DNA of 64,000 nt from Undibacterium pigrum. Lineage in GTDB: Bacteria; Pseudomonadota; Gammaproteobacteria; Burkholderiales; Burkholderiaceae_D. A program made the translations under genes and the position numbers. The stretch is from positions 124,001 through 188,000 of the forward strand of contig NZ_QJKB01000002.1 in NCBI RefSeq assembly GCF_003201815.1, read 5' to 3'. Positions 1-9,396 of the stretch are shown here, in pieces. Each line of letters begins with the position of its first letter. Within the stretch, counting starts at the first letter, position 1. The notes under the pieces were generated by a model. That model saw only the letters and a program-made list of their open reading frames with translations, ran no database searches and was not told the DNA's origin.

Positions 1-525
1 GGAAGGTCCGAAACTCGCTGCGCTCAGACAGCGGCCCTTCTTTTTCCATTTTCTGTACCGCACAAACGGCATCGACACATCGGAACGGCAAAATTCAAAA
101 ACAACGGCAACCCCAAAAACACGGGTTAATTGACCATGCACAACTGCATATGCATAACGGTCCCATTGACGTTGCTTTTGACTCTGTTTTTGATCTTCAA
201 CCGCTTGGGACGATGTAATTTGTGCGCCACAGAAAATGGATCAGAAAGCTTCGTTGTTTGAGGTGTAGCTGGGGTTTCGAGATGCATGCATCTCGCCAGC
301 GTAACGGCAATCGCTTGCAAGCGATTGTGCGCCCTGCAAGGGGAGCGAGTTTCGAAGCTTTCCCATTTTTTGTGACGCACAAATTATGCTGGAGCGTAGC
401 GTAAGCACCCGAAGGGCGAGTCTGCGGTCGCCTTTCTTTGAATACTTTCTTTGGCGAAGCAAAGAAAGTATTTCGGCCGCCGGGCCGAGACCCGGCTTGT
501 GTCCACGAAGGGCGATCGTTTTAAT
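1..525. repeat. Large palindromic dispersed repeat, copy 1 (cut by window edge)
   Basis: Two arms face each other around about position 145. The left arm (1-120) and the right arm (about 170-525) are imperfect inverted copies, including the shared stretch around TTTTCCATTTTCTGT. The left end lies outside the window. The right arm carries an extra segment of about 85 bases (270-355) with two perfect palindromes, CGAGATGCATGCATCTCG and ATCGCTTGCAAGCGAT, and ends in the hairpin CTTTCTTTGGCGAAGCAAAGAAAG. The same family recurs at 23845-24532 and 56578-56870. Short open frames here are by-products of the repeat and not genes. Confidence 0.85.
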
Positions 526-565
526 AAAGACTCAAGCAACTGGACTTCAGCAAAAAAATAAATAC

Positions 566-615
566 GTACTTGGAAAGCCCAGTGTTGGGCTGATAAAACG
601 TAGCCCAACCTACGC
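566..615. repeat. Short dispersed inverted repeat (GTTGGGCT/AGCCCAAC)
   Basis: GTTGGGCT (584-591) and AGCCCAAC (602-609) form a stem with the flanking ACCTACG context. The same unit appears in the opposite orientation at 56371-56403. This type of element is scattered in many proteobacterial genomes. Confidence 0.6.
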
Positions 616-661
616 GATGACATGATTGCTGTTTATCGCCAGAACCCCATCCTCATCCCAA

Positions 662-682
662 CCTTCTCCTTGAAGGAGAAGG
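662..682. repeat. Hairpin downstream of mmsA
   Basis: CCTTCTCC (662-669) pairs with GGAGAAGG (675-682) over a five-base loop. It lies 14 bases beyond the mmsA stop codon. It may be a transcript end or one of the dispersed 'CCTTCTCC' repeats common in proteobacteria. There is no clear U-run, so terminator function is doubtful. Confidence 0.45.
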
Positions 683-695
683 AGCCCGCTCGCCG

Positions 696-2192
696 CTACT
701 TCGCCACCGGCATCGTAAACTCCGCCCCTTTATCTATGCTATCTGGCCACCTCTGCATGATGGATTTATAGCGGGTATAAAAACGTATACCCTCTTCGCC
801 ATAGGCATGTACATCACCAAATAAAGAACGTTTCCAGCCACCAAAAGAATGCCAGGCCATGGGTACGGGGATAGGCACATTGATGCCCACCATGCCTACC
901 TGGATGCGACGTGAGAATTCGCGTGCAGTGTTGCCGTCCGAGGTAAACAAGGACACGCCGTTACCAAATTCATGGCGGTTGATGAGTTCGACAGCAGAGG
1001 CAAAATCAGGAACGCGGACTACGCACAAGACAGGGCCAAAAATTTCTTCGCGATGTATTTTCATGCCCTCTTTGACATGGTCAAACAAACAGCCTCCAAG
1101 GAAGAAACCGGACTCATGACCAGGCACTTTGAGGCCACGACCATCAACCAGCAATTGCGCGCCTTCGGCTATGCCTTCAGCGATATAAGATTCGATTTTT
1201 TCCTTGTGCTGGGCAGTTACTACCGGGCCCATTTCGGCATCAGACTCCATGCCGTTTTTGATCTTCAGGGCCTGCACGCGTGGTACTAAAGCTTCAACCA
1301 ATTTATCAGCCACATTGCCAACGGCAACAGCAACCGAGATCGCCATGCAGCGTTCACCGGCAGAGCCGTAAGCTGCGCCCATCAGGGCGTCGACAGCTTG
1401 TTCGAGGTTGGCGTCGGGCATGACGACCAGGTGGTTTTTTGCACCGCCCAGAGCCTGAACGCGCTTGCCCATGCGGGTGCCTTCGCTATAGATGTATTCG
1501 GCAATCGGGGTAGAGCCAACGAAAGAAATTGCCGACACATCGGGATGCTGAAGCAGTGCATCGACAGCCACTTTATCGCCCTGCACGACATTGAATACTC
1601 CATCCGGCAAACCGGCTTTTTTGAGCAAGTCAGCTATCAGCAAAGAGCAGGAAGGGTCGCGCTCAGATGGTTTCAGGATGAAGGTATTGCCAGTCGCTAT
1701 CGCCAGCGGTGCCATCCACATGGGCACCATGAAAGGGAAGTTGAAAGGCGTGATGCCAGCCGTCACACCCAGCGGTTGACGCAGATTGTAATTGTCTATG
1801 CCACCGCCGATATTGTCCGAAAATTGTGACTTCAACAGTTGTGGCATACCACAGGCAAATTCAACGATTTCTATGCCGCGGGTGACTTCACCCATGGCAT
1901 CCGACAAAACCTTGCCATGCTCGCGGGTGATCAGGGTCGCCATTTCCTTGTGATGCTGGTCCAGCAATTCCTTGAACTTGAACATCACACGGGCGCGTTT
2001 AAGCGGCGCGGTTTCTGCCCAGGCGGGCGCGGCGGCCTTGGCGGCGGCGATGACAGCATGTACTTCTTCAATGCTGGCAAGGGCAACACTGCCCGTCACT
2101 TCGCCAGTCGCAGGATTGAATACATCTTGCTGGCGGCCACTTGCAGAAGCATAGGCCTGGCCATTCATATAATGTGCGATTGTGGATGTCAT
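696..2192 (-). CDS. mmsA: CoA-acylating methylmalonate-semialdehyde dehydrogenase
   Basis: Oxidises methylmalonate or malonate semialdehyde to propionyl- or acetyl-CoA in valine, thymine or inositol breakdown. The 498-residue product is a full-length aldehyde dehydrogenase fold. The nucleophile is in the motif GERCMA (Cys near residue 282), and the segment that carries the general-base Glu in ordinary ALDHs reads ALGGAKNH, as in the CoA-dependent MmsA/IolA branch. The start at 2192 is chosen over an upstream one at 2240 because an AAGG box lies about 8 bases before it and homologues begin here. A perfect DnaA box (2203-2211) sits in the leader. A LysR gene is divergent and probably controls it; no mmsB neighbour is seen. 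Confidence 0.93.
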   Translation of the reverse strand: MTSTIAHYMNGQAYASASGRQQDVFNPATGEVTGSVALASIEEVHAVIAAAKAAAPAWAETAPLKRARVMFKFKELLDQHHKEMATLITREHGKVLSDAMGEVTRGIEIVEFACGMPQLLKSQFSDNIGGGIDNYNLRQPLGVTAGITPFNFPFMVPMWMAPLAIATGNTFILKPSERDPSCSLLIADLLKKAGLPDGVFNVVQGDKVAVDALLQHPDVSAISFVGSTPIAEYIYSEGTRMGKRVQALGGAKNHLVVMPDANLEQAVDALMGAAYGSAGERCMAISVAVAVGNVADKLVEALVPRVQALKIKNGMESDAEMGPVVTAQHKEKIESYIAEGIAEGAQLLVDGRGLKVPGHESGFFLGGCLFDHVKEGMKIHREEIFGPVLCVVRVPDFASAVELINRHEFGNGVSLFTSDGNTAREFSRRIQVGMVGINVPIPVPMAWHSFGGWKRSLFGDVHAYGEEGIRFYTRYKSIMQRWPDSIDKGAEFTMPVAK

Positions 2193-2305
2193 AAGTAAAC
2201 CTTGTGGATAAGTTCCATCATATGGAAAGATGTGCACCACAATAATCGACTACCCACTTTAAATCCAATGAGTTATTATCAAGAGCAATATAAGGATTGC
2301 TAATA

Positions 2306-3190
2306 ATGGACTTGACACAATTGCGTGCTTTTGTTGCTGTCGCCAGGGAAGCCAATCTGACCCGGGCGGCTGAGCGACTGCATGTAACCCAGCCCGCAGT
2401 CAGCCTGCAAATCAAATCCCTGCAAGAGAGCTTGCAACTGACTTTATTCACACGCAGTGCCAGCGGCATGCGCCTGAGCAATGACGGTGCCAGGCTATTA
2501 CCCCTGGCAGAAAAAGTCATCGCCAGCATGGGTGAGTTTCGCCAGACGGCGCAAGCCTTGCACAGTACGGTTTCTGGTGAACTGGCGATAGGGACGATAC
2601 TGGACCCGGAGTTCACCCGCCTGGGGGTATTGTTGAAGCGCCTGGTCGAGACTTATCCACAGTTATCCACAAAATTGCAACAAGGCATGTCGGGATCAGT
2701 CTTGCAGCAAGTGCGGGCTGGCAGCCTGGATGTGGGCTTTTACCTGGGCCAGCCCCCCGATGATGGCAAAACGCCCTGCCATAGCCTGGTGCTGACAGCA
2801 TTTACCTATCGCGTGGTAGCACCAAATGGCTGGAAAAACCGGGTGGCAGGCCAGGGCTGGGCCAGTCTGGCAAAATTGCCGTGGTTGTGGACACCGGCAG
2901 AATCGGCACATCATCGCCTATTAAGCAAAATCTTCGCCGAACATGGCGTCATCCCCAATAAAGTTGCCCTGGTAGACCAGGAACCCAGCATGCTGGATCT
3001 GGTCAAGTCTGGTGTGGGCCTGAGCCTGATACGTGATTCCATCGCCATACGCGAAGCCCATGCCCATGGCCTGGTGATTGCGGATGCCGTCAGCGTCACT
3101 ACTGAACTGAGTTTTATCTGCCAGGAAAAGCGTCAAAACGAAGCCATGATTGCGGCAAGTTTTGCCTTATTGAAAACGATCTGGGCTTAA
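2306..3190 (+). CDS. LysR-family transcriptional regulator
   Basis: A 294-residue LysR-type regulator: N-terminal winged helix-turn-helix (about residues 1-60, including NLTRAAERLHVTQPAVS) followed by a periplasmic-binding-like effector domain. The ATG at 2306 is preferred over TTG 2297 because AAGGA precedes it at about 9 bases and the protein then starts MDLTQLRAF, typical of the family. It is divergent from mmsA with about 110 bases between starts, so it is the likely regulator of mmsA. Two perfect DnaA boxes sit 10 bases apart inside the gene (2653-2661, 2663-2671). Confidence 0.92.
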   Translation: MDLTQLRAFVAVAREANLTRAAERLHVTQPAVSLQIKSLQESLQLTLFTRSASGMRLSNDGARLLPLAEKVIASMGEFRQTAQALHSTVSGELAIGTILDPEFTRLGVLLKRLVETYPQLSTKLQQGMSGSVLQQVRAGSLDVGFYLGQPPDDGKTPCHSLVLTAFTYRVVAPNGWKNRVAGQGWASLAKLPWLWTPAESAHHRLLSKIFAEHGVIPNKVALVDQEPSMLDLVKSGVGLSLIRDSIAIREAHAHGLVIADAVSVTTELSFICQEKRQNEAMIAASFALLKTIWA

Positions 3191-3285
3191 ACACCACTCT
3201 GCATGCGCCAGCATCAGAAATAACTGCCCTAATTGGAAATTCAGCGGTATATTTCCACAAATTATCTCTATCGGAAACCTGAGTC

Positions 3286-4014
3286 GTGAAATTCTTGAAA
3301 TCCAGTTTAGTGTTATGTCTGGCCACCGTTCCTGCGCTTAGCCACGCAGAAACGATCAAACTGCTGATACAGGAATTTGCACCATTTACCCATACCGATG
3401 TCAGGAGCGGGGAAATCCAGGGCGCACTGACAGAAAAGATACAGGAAATCCTCAGGCGTGCGGGGGACAACTATACGATCAGCAGTACCTCGCTGGCACG
3501 CGGCCTCAACTCCACGCTGAATGACGACAATACCTGTTTATTTGGCTTTCGCCGTACACCTGAGCGTGAAAATTCGTATAAATGGGTAGGCCCCCTGGTC
3601 ACCGATAACTGGGTGTTATATGGCCGCAAAACCGATACCCGGGTATTGAAAAATTTTGAAGATGCCAAGCCCTATTCCATAGGTTCGTATAAAAATGCGG
3701 CAACAGGCTTGCAACTCCATGAGCAGGGTTACAGGATAGAATTTTCCAACCAGGATGAGGATAATCCACGTTTGCTGATCAACAGCAGGCTGGATTACTG
3801 GATAGTTTCAGAATCACATGGCATGGCCATCGCCCAGCAGCAAGGCTATGCCAATGACATAGTGCGTGCCATCAAATGGAAAAGCATAGAACTGAATATG
3901 CTGTGCAATATCCGCATGGACAAGCAGCGTATAGAGCTCTATAACAAAATCAATAAAGAACTGGATAACGACGGTACCATGGAAAAAATCATGCGCAAAT
4001 ACGGGATTAAATAA
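3286..4014 (+). CDS. Periplasmic solute-binding protein, family 3-like
   Basis: 242 residues with a signal peptide (cleavage after about residue 21, ALSHAE) and the two-lobed fold of amino-acid-type binding proteins. No permease or ATPase gene is adjacent, so it may be one of the stand-alone family 3 proteins common in Burkholderiales rather than a transporter subunit. The start codon is GTG, preceded by GGAAA. The stop overlaps the start of the next gene by one base (TAATG), which suggests translational coupling. Its ligand cannot be read from the sequence. Confidence 0.8.
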   Translation: MKFLKSSLVLCLATVPALSHAETIKLLIQEFAPFTHTDVRSGEIQGALTEKIQEILRRAGDNYTISSTSLARGLNSTLNDDNTCLFGFRRTPERENSYKWVGPLVTDNWVLYGRKTDTRVLKNFEDAKPYSIGSYKNAATGLQLHEQGYRIEFSNQDEDNPRLLINSRLDYWIVSESHGMAIAQQQGYANDIVRAIKWKSIELNMLCNIRMDKQRIELYNKINKELDNDGTMEKIMRKYGIK

Positions 4015-4289
4015 TGGCCAGATCAACCAAGGCCGCCCATGCCGTCAACCGCCTGCGCGAACGTAGCAATAATGCCCCCTATTCCATGGTCAGCCTGGCC
4101 GATGGCCGTTTTTCCCTGACCCTGGCCAATCTGGAACAGCCGGATGAATTACCTGCCAGCGTCAGCGAGGCCATGGAAATCGATGAATTTGTTGCCTACG
4201 TCAACAGCCTGCAAAAACTGGCTCCTAAAAAAGCCAGTAAACTGGATATAGCCTTCGAGAAAAAAATCCAGGCAGCCAAGCAAAAATAA
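4014..4289 (+). CDS. Small conserved hypothetical protein (91 aa)
   Basis: A basic, soluble 91-residue protein with no signal peptide or membrane segment. It starts in the TAATG overlap with the solute-binding gene and is followed 25 bases later by the FKBP gene, so the three appear to be one transcription unit. The C-terminal 30 residues are Lys/Ala-rich and probably helical. I do not recognise the family. Confidence 0.7.
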   Translation: MARSTKAAHAVNRLRERSNNAPYSMVSLADGRFSLTLANLEQPDELPASVSEAMEIDEFVAYVNSLQKLAPKKASKLDIAFEKKIQAAKQK

Positions 4290-4314
4290 TCTGCACCACC
4301 CATAAGGAAACCGA

Positions 4315-4773
4315 ATGAAATACAAAAGCATTACAGCACTGCTGGCCAGTGTCCTGTTCACCAGCATCTTGCCAGCTTCAACAGCCCTGGCCCAAACCAA
4401 GGCGCAGGCACCTGACAGCGTAGTGATCAGCAGACTCACAAAAATCGATGAAAAAGTGGGTACTGGCAAGGAAGCCATTGTAGGCAATACTGTCTATGTG
4501 CATTACACAGGCTGGTTGCATGATCCCTTTGCCTACAGGGAGCGCGGCAACAAGTTTGACAGCTCGGTAGGCCAGCAGCCCTTCTCGTTCTCCCTCGGTG
4601 CAGGCCGTGTCATCAAGGGTTGGGAACAAGGTGTGGCCGGCATGAAGGTAGGCGGCAAACGTACCCTGGTCATCCCCCCTGAACTGGCCTATGGTCCGGC
4701 AGGAGCTGGCAATGGCATGATACCGCCCAACTCTTATCTGATTTTTGATATTGAATTGCTGGATGTCCGATAG
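4315..4773 (+). CDS. Secreted FKBP-type peptidyl-prolyl isomerase
   Basis: A 152-residue protein with a signal peptide (about residues 1-27) followed by a single FKBP domain. Typical family segments are present: VHYTGWL, FDSS, FSFSLGAGRVIKGWEQG, KRTLVIPPELAYG, and the closing LIFDIELLDV. It should catalyse proline cis-trans isomerisation in the periplasm and assist folding. It is the third gene of the run starting at 3286. Confidence 0.92.
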   Translation: MKYKSITALLASVLFTSILPASTALAQTKAQAPDSVVISRLTKIDEKVGTGKEAIVGNTVYVHYTGWLHDPFAYRERGNKFDSSVGQQPFSFSLGAGRVIKGWEQGVAGMKVGGKRTLVIPPELAYGPAGAGNGMIPPNSYLIFDIELLDVR

Positions 4774-4849
4774 TTAAACTGAATTAGTCGAGCTGCATTA
4801 GTTGAGCTGCATTACTTAAACTGAATTAGTCGAACTTTATAAGCTGCAT
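4774..4849. repeat. Short tandem direct repeat behind the FKBP gene
   Basis: TTAAACTGAATTAGTCGA occurs at 4774-4791 and 4816-4833, 42 bases apart. GAGCTGCATTA occurs at 4790-4800 and 4804-4814, and AGCTGCAT again near 4842. The repeat fills the gap between two convergent genes. Confidence 0.75.
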
Positions 4850-4858
4850 CCGCCCTGT

Positions 4859-5143
4859 TCAAAGCTGATTTTTGGCTTTGCTTTCCTGTGTTCCCATCCA
4901 TGCGGCATCATAGGAATACATGGCATAAAAGAACACCGAGATCGCCAGCACCGTTGCCAGAGTCCCTGCAAAAAACAGGGCACTCAGGCCAGCCGGGAAG
5001 ATGTATTCATACCAACCCAGCAGGCTGGCAGCAACCATGGCAAAAAAAGCCAGTATGAGCAAGCTGCGGCTTTTACGCATGGTGCCAAAAGCCATCAGCA
5101 GCAGTACCAGTAAAGACAAAGAAAAATTGATTAATCCTGGCAC
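4859..5143 (-). CDS. Small integral membrane protein (94 aa)
   Basis: Three hydrophobic segments (about residues 5-20, 28-45 and 50-75) with basic residues between the first two (MRKSR). There are no catalytic motifs and I do not recognise the family. It is convergent with the FKBP gene and divergent from glpK. The gap to glpK (5144-5307) is AT-rich near 5160-5200 and probably holds both promoters. Confidence 0.6.
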   Translation of the reverse strand: MPGLINFSLSLLVLLLMAFGTMRKSRSLLILAFFAMVAASLLGWYEYIFPAGLSALFFAGTLATVLAISVFFYAMYSYDAAWMGTQESKAKNQL

Positions 5144-5307
5144 AGGTCACCTTTCTTGCATAGTAGTAAATATTAATTAATAATCTACTATAACAAATTC
5201 AACTTTGTTTATCAGTACGCTGCAGTCTTTATTTGTAACCAGACGTCAGTATCAGGCTGAATGTTTTTGACTCTGCCTCTTTTTCCAGCACGCATCAGGA
5301 CTTTTTT

Positions 5308-6777
5308 ATGACATATCTGCTTGCACTAGACCAGGGCACATCCAGTTCGCGCAGTATCATCTTCAATGAGCACGGTGAATTGATCGCCACCGCCCAGCAA
5401 GAATTCCGCCAGATTTTCCCCCAGCCGGGCTGGGTAGAGCATGATGCCCTGGAAATTTGGCAAAGCCAGTTTGCCACTTGCCAGCAAGTCATGGCGAAAG
5501 CCAGTTTGCAGGCAAAAGACATCGCCGCCATAGGCATTACCAACCAGCGCGAAACTACGGTATTGTGGGACAGAAAAACTGGCCAGCCGCTCTACCATGC
5601 CATCGTCTGGCAAGACCGCCGGACAGAAGCTTATTGTGATGAATTGCGCCAGCAAGGCTATGCCGGGCGCATACAGGCCAAGACCGGCCTGATACTCGAC
5701 CCCTATTTTTCTGCCACCAAACTCAAATGGTTGCTCGATAACATCCCCGATGCACGCCGTCGCGCGCAGGCTGGTGAACTGGCTTTTGGCACCATCGATA
5801 GCTGGCTGGCCTGGCAACTCAGCGAAGGCGCGCTCCACGTCACTGATGTCAGCAATGCCTCGCGCACCATGCTGTACAACATCCACGATAACAAGTGGGA
5901 TGAAGAATTACTGAGCTGGTTTGATATTCCGAAAACCTTGCTGCCCGAAGTTTTACCATCCAGCCACAAGTTTGGCCAAAGTACATTGCTGGGTACTGCC
6001 ATACCCATCGCCGGCATAGCCGGTGACCAGCAAGCTGCCCTGTTTGGCCAGGCCTGCTTTACTCCTGGCATGGCTAAAAATACTTATGGCACGGGTTGCT
6101 TCATGCTCATGCATACCGGTGATCAGTGCCCGCATTCCCACAATGGCCTGATCAGCACGGCTGCCTGCCAGACTGATAGCCATGCCCAATATGCACTTGA
6201 GGGCAGTGTCTTCATTGGTGGTGCGGTGGTGCAATGGCTAAGGGATGGCTTGAAAGCCATACAGCATTCCACCGATGTTGAACAACTGGCAGCCAGCGTG
6301 CCGGATTCTGGCGGTGTGGTCTTTGTTCCTTCCTTCACCGGCCTGGGCGCACCTTACTGGGTACCTGGTGCCAAAGGTGCCATCCTGGGTCTGAGCCGTG
6401 GCAGCACGGTAGCGCATATTGCCCGCGCCGCACTGGAATCCATCGCTTTCCAGAGTACCGCCTTGCTGCAAGCCATGCAAAAGGATGCGGTATTCCCTAT
6501 CCGGGAATTACGTGTCGATGGTGGTGCAGCAGCCAATAATATGTTGCTACAATTCCAGGCAGATTTGCTGGGCATACCCGTGATACGCCCCAAAGTCACA
6601 GAAACCACAGCCCTGGGAGCAGCTTATCTGGCTGGCCTGGGTGTTGGTGTCTATCAAAATATGCAAGAATGCGCAGCTCTATGGCAAATGGACAGAGAGT
6701 TTACGCCAGCCTTAAGCCGTGACGAAGCAAATAATCTCATGCAAAACTGGGAAGTCGCCATAGGAAAAGTAAGATAA
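5308..6777 (+). CDS. glpK: Glycerol kinase
   Basis: Phosphorylates glycerol to glycerol-3-phosphate using ATP. The 489-residue product has both FGGY domains. It begins with the phosphate-binding loop [11 protein letters not shown], has WQDRRT in the glycerol-binding part, [10 protein letters not shown] in the hinge, and the C-terminal GGAAANN and [10 protein letters not shown] segments. Length matches the family (about 490-505). No glpF, glpD or glpR is next to it, so the glycerol regulon is scattered in this genome. Confidence 0.97.
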   Translation: MTYLLALDQGTSSSRSIIFNEHGELIATAQQEFRQIFPQPGWVEHDALEIWQSQFATCQQVMAKASLQAKDIAAIGITNQRETTVLWDRKTGQPLYHAIVWQDRRTEAYCDELRQQGYAGRIQAKTGLILDPYFSATKLKWLLDNIPDARRRAQAGELAFGTIDSWLAWQLSEGALHVTDVSNASRTMLYNIHDNKWDEELLSWFDIPKTLLPEVLPSSHKFGQSTLLGTAIPIAGIAGDQQAALFGQACFTPGMAKNTYGTGCFMLMHTGDQCPHSHNGLISTAACQTDSHAQYALEGSVFIGGAVVQWLRDGLKAIQHSTDVEQLAASVPDSGGVVFVPSFTGLGAPYWVPGAKGAILGLSRGSTVAHIARAALESIAFQSTALLQAMQKDAVFPIRELRVDGGAAANNMLLQFQADLLGIPVIRPKVTETTALGAAYLAGLGVGVYQNMQECAALWQMDREFTPALSRDEANNLMQNWEVAIGKVR

Positions 6778-6798
6778 TTCGCAGTGGATATCCATTGT

Positions 6799-6847
6799 AT
6801 TGATAGCTGAAAAAATAGCTGAATAAAAATAGCTGAATAAGACAGGA
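6799..6847. repeat. Short iterated leader sequence (TAGCTGAA)
   Basis: TAGCTGAA or TAGCTGAAT occurs three times in about 45 bases directly ahead of the ribosome-binding site of the next gene. It is probably slippage-derived. Confidence 0.5.
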
Positions 6848-6855
6848 GAATAAAA

Positions 6856-7386
6856 ATGAAAATCATCAAATGGTCAGCAGGCATACTGGTTACCGCAATT
6901 GCATTGATACTGGCAATTGCCTACTCTTTGCCCAATGAATATAAAGTCAGCCGCAGCGTGCTGATACGTTCTACCCCGGCGGTACTTTTCCCCCTTATCG
7001 CCACACCCAAGGAATGGAAAAACTGGTCAGTCTGGAATCAGCGCGATCCAAATATGAAGATGGAATTTTCCGGCCCTGAATTTGGCACGGGTGCAGCATG
7101 GGACTGGAAAAGTGCAAGCCAGGGCAATGGCGGCATGAAACTCACGCATGCAGGCCCAAACCGCCTGGTGGAATATGAACTGCATTTTGAAGGCATGGGC
7201 AAGCCATCGACTGGCAATTTCACTCTGGTAGCCGAGCCAAATGGCACGAAAGTGACCTGGAATATGGAAGGCAACAGTGAAGGTAATTTTATGATGAAGC
7301 TATTTGCCCCGTTTATGGATAAAATGGTGGGCCCCGATTTTGAAGCTGGCTTAAGTAATTTAAAACAACTGGCAGAGAAAAAATAA
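6856..7386 (+). CDS. Membrane-anchored SRPBCC (polyketide cyclase-like) protein
   Basis: 176 residues: an N-terminal hydrophobic helix (about residues 7-24) and then a SRPBCC/START-type ligand-binding domain with recognisable WKNWSVWNQRDP and TGAAWDWKS stretches. The family binds hydrophobic ligands, but the ligand here is unknown. AGGAG precedes the ATG by about 8 bases. It stands alone between glpK and a small secreted protein. Confidence 0.8.
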   Translation: MKIIKWSAGILVTAIALILAIAYSLPNEYKVSRSVLIRSTPAVLFPLIATPKEWKNWSVWNQRDPNMKMEFSGPEFGTGAAWDWKSASQGNGGMKLTHAGPNRLVEYELHFEGMGKPSTGNFTLVAEPNGTKVTWNMEGNSEGNFMMKLFAPFMDKMVGPDFEAGLSNLKQLAEKK

Positions 7387-7467
7387 TTGCCTGAATAAGC
7401 GCACAGGTGTCAGCCTATATTGAGCTGACACCTCGCGTTTCACCTGAAACATCACCCGATTGCATTA

Positions 7468-7845
7468 ATGAAACTCAAGTATGTCCTGATCCTGGCTTTG
7501 CATGTGCTGACGGTATTGCCAACGTCTTCAGTCTTAGCCGCTGCGAGCAGCAGTGCCGCAGCCACTCCGGCCCAGGGTTCGCAGGCGGTATTTGTGGTTG
7601 CTCCACAAGACTTGCCCAAACAAAATGCTGGCGTGCAAATTGACACTCCCAAGCAGGCTGCCATTGAAAAAAGCAATAAGCCAGAAGTTGCCATACAAGT
7701 CTGGTCAGGGCCAGTGCCCCTGGCAGGTGGCTTGTGGATACTGGTAGCCTCTATGCCGGTACTGGCATCGCTGTATTTTGCTTATCAGTTACTCATGTTC
7801 ATCAGAGCCAGACGCCGCCGCTTATCCACAGAGCACGCACGTTAA
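7468..7845 (+). CDS. Small hypothetical membrane protein with signal peptide (125 aa)
   Basis: A signal peptide (residues 1-24), an Ala/Ser/Pro-rich periplasmic stretch, one transmembrane helix (about 88-112) and a short Arg-rich cytoplasmic tail (RARRRR). The family is not recognised. A perfect DnaA box (7822-7830) encodes the Leu-Ser-Thr near the end of the tail. Confidence 0.6.
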   Translation: MKLKYVLILALHVLTVLPTSSVLAAASSSAAATPAQGSQAVFVVAPQDLPKQNAGVQIDTPKQAAIEKSNKPEVAIQVWSGPVPLAGGLWILVASMPVLASLYFAYQLLMFIRARRRRLSTEHAR

Positions 7846-7878
7846 TTGAACTCTGAATTTAAATAAGAAAAAAGACTA

Positions 7879-8081
7879 CAAAAGGGGACTCATACAAACT
7901 CGTCCCAGCAAGGCCTTGCTGAGGAAAGCATCCTTGCAAGGATGCTTCGTTTCGGCGGCGGACAACATATTGTCCGAAACCCCGCCTACACCGTAGCGAC
8001 GAAGACAGTACTTTAGTACCTAATTTTCAAACTACCGGAGCTGCAACGCAGCTGGGGCGAGTTTTTATAAGTCCTTATTTG
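7879..8081. other. 203-bp multi-hairpin element bounded by inverted repeats
   Basis: The ends pair over about 24-31 bases (7886-7909 with 8051-8074: 21 of 24 positions match, one mismatch being a possible G-U pair). Inside lie a 16-base perfect palindrome (7906-7921), a 22-base perfect palindrome (7926-7947), a 7-bp stem with four-base loop (7959-7976), GTAC-TTTA-GTAC (8008-8019) and AGCTGC-AAC-GCAGCT (8039-8053). The layout is a closed stem with several branches, like a structured RNA or a miniature inverted-repeat element. It has no coding potential. Confidence 0.7.
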
Positions 8082-8088
8082 TTTTTCA

Positions 8089-8094
8089 TATAAT
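8089..8094 (+). promoter_or_regulatory. Possible -10 element for the BtaA-like gene
   Basis: TATAAT lies 80 bases before the start codon at 8174, directly behind the hairpin element. No good -35 box is seen at 16-18 bases upstream, so this is tentative. Confidence 0.35.
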
Positions 8095-8173
8095 CTTCAT
8101 CAAACTGTCACCAAGCTGTCACCTCAGCGTCCTAAAGTCTCCCTTAACCTACAACACATAAGCGGAGACCAGC

Positions 8174-9388
8174 ATGTCCAGCAAAGCCCTGATAGACAGC
8201 GCCGTTTTCAATTCCACCACGTCTGGCCGCAAGGGTCTGGCAGACAAATTGTTTGCCCACTGGTTCAGTCGCCTTGTGTATGCCCAGATCTGGGAAGATC
8301 CACAAGCTGACCTGGATGCTTTGCAACTCAAACCAGGCGCAAATATCCTGACCATTTCTTCCGGTGGCTGCAATGCCCTCGCTTATCTGTCTGCTGAGCC
8401 AGCTGCTGTCCATGCCGTGGATTTGAATGCTGCCCACCTCGCCATGCTCAATATCAAGCAAACCGCTATCAAACATTTGCCTGATTACGATGCGGTACTG
8501 GCTTTTCTGGGCAATGCCGACAAGCCTGATAATCTGAAACGCTATAAACGTCATATACGCATGCAGTTATCAGACGATGCCAGCAACTTCTGGGAAAGTC
8601 GCTCTTTGTCTGGCAAGCCGCGTTACCATTATTTTACCAACCAGGCTTATCAACATGGCTTGCTAGGTAACTTCATCAGCTTTGCGCATTTCTTTGTCCG
8701 CATGATGGGTGGAGACATGAGCAAACTCCTGCAGGCAAAAAATCTGCAGGAACAGGCGCAATTATTTGAGCAATATGTCGCCCCAGTCTTTGAAACTCGT
8801 TTGTTCCGCCTCATTGCCAGCCAGCCGCTGGCCCTGTATAGCCTGGGCATACCACCCTCACAATTCGCAGAATTGAAACACGAAGCCAAAGATGGCTTGC
8901 ATCTCTTGTTCAAGGAGAGAATGCGTCACCTGGCCTGTGATTTTCCGCTGGAAGAAAACTGTTATGCGCAACAGGCATTTGGCCGTCGCTATGACACCAA
9001 AAAACAGGCTGCCTTGCCCATGTATTTGCAGCAAGAACATTTTCACACCCTGCGCCGCAATATAGACAGGTTGCATCCCCACCATCAAACCCTGACTGAT
9101 TTTTTGCAGGGACAACCACGGGCTTCGATGGATGCCTATCTCTTCCTCGATGCCCAGGACTGGATGGACCAACAGCAATTGACCAAACTCTGGCAAGAAG
9201 TGAACCGCACCGCAGCGCCAGGGGCCAAGGTGGTTTTCCGTACAGGTGGCAGCAGCTCACCGCTGGAAGCCAAACTGGCACCAGAGATACTGGCGACCTG
9301 GCATACCGATACTGCCCATAACCGCAGCCTGTATGCCACTGACCGCTCAGCCATCTATGGCGGCATGCACCTGTACACCAAGATGTAA
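8174..9388 (+). CDS. BtaA-like (DUF3419) 3-amino-3-carboxypropyl transferase
   Basis: 404 residues, a good match to the BtaA/DUF3419 family. BtaA moves the aminocarboxypropyl group of S-adenosylmethionine onto diacylglycerol to make the homoserine ether lipid, the first step to betaine lipids. Visible family features are VYAQIWEDPQADLDAL (about residue 34), the SAM-site segment TISSGGCNALAYL (about 60) and HAVDLN (about 80). AGCGGAGA precedes the ATG. The next gene, 8 bases downstream, is not the N-methyltransferase BtaB but a GNAT-like protein. The exact substrate is therefore inferred. Confidence 0.8.
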   Translation: MSSKALIDSAVFNSTTSGRKGLADKLFAHWFSRLVYAQIWEDPQADLDALQLKPGANILTISSGGCNALAYLSAEPAAVHAVDLNAAHLAMLNIKQTAIKHLPDYDAVLAFLGNADKPDNLKRYKRHIRMQLSDDASNFWESRSLSGKPRYHYFTNQAYQHGLLGNFISFAHFFVRMMGGDMSKLLQAKNLQEQAQLFEQYVAPVFETRLFRLIASQPLALYSLGIPPSQFAELKHEAKDGLHLLFKERMRHLACDFPLEENCYAQQAFGRRYDTKKQAALPMYLQQEHFHTLRRNIDRLHPHHQTLTDFLQGQPRASMDAYLFLDAQDWMDQQQLTKLWQEVNRTAAPGAKVVFRTGGSSSPLEAKLAPEILATWHTDTAHNRSLYATDRSAIYGGMHLYTKM

Positions 9389-9396
9389 GTACCAAA

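Noticed and set aside
222-625. Several 60-80 residue frames in the first repeat
   Set aside because: They run through the palindromic repeat on both strands, as in the other copies; these are typical spurious predictions from a dispersed repeat.
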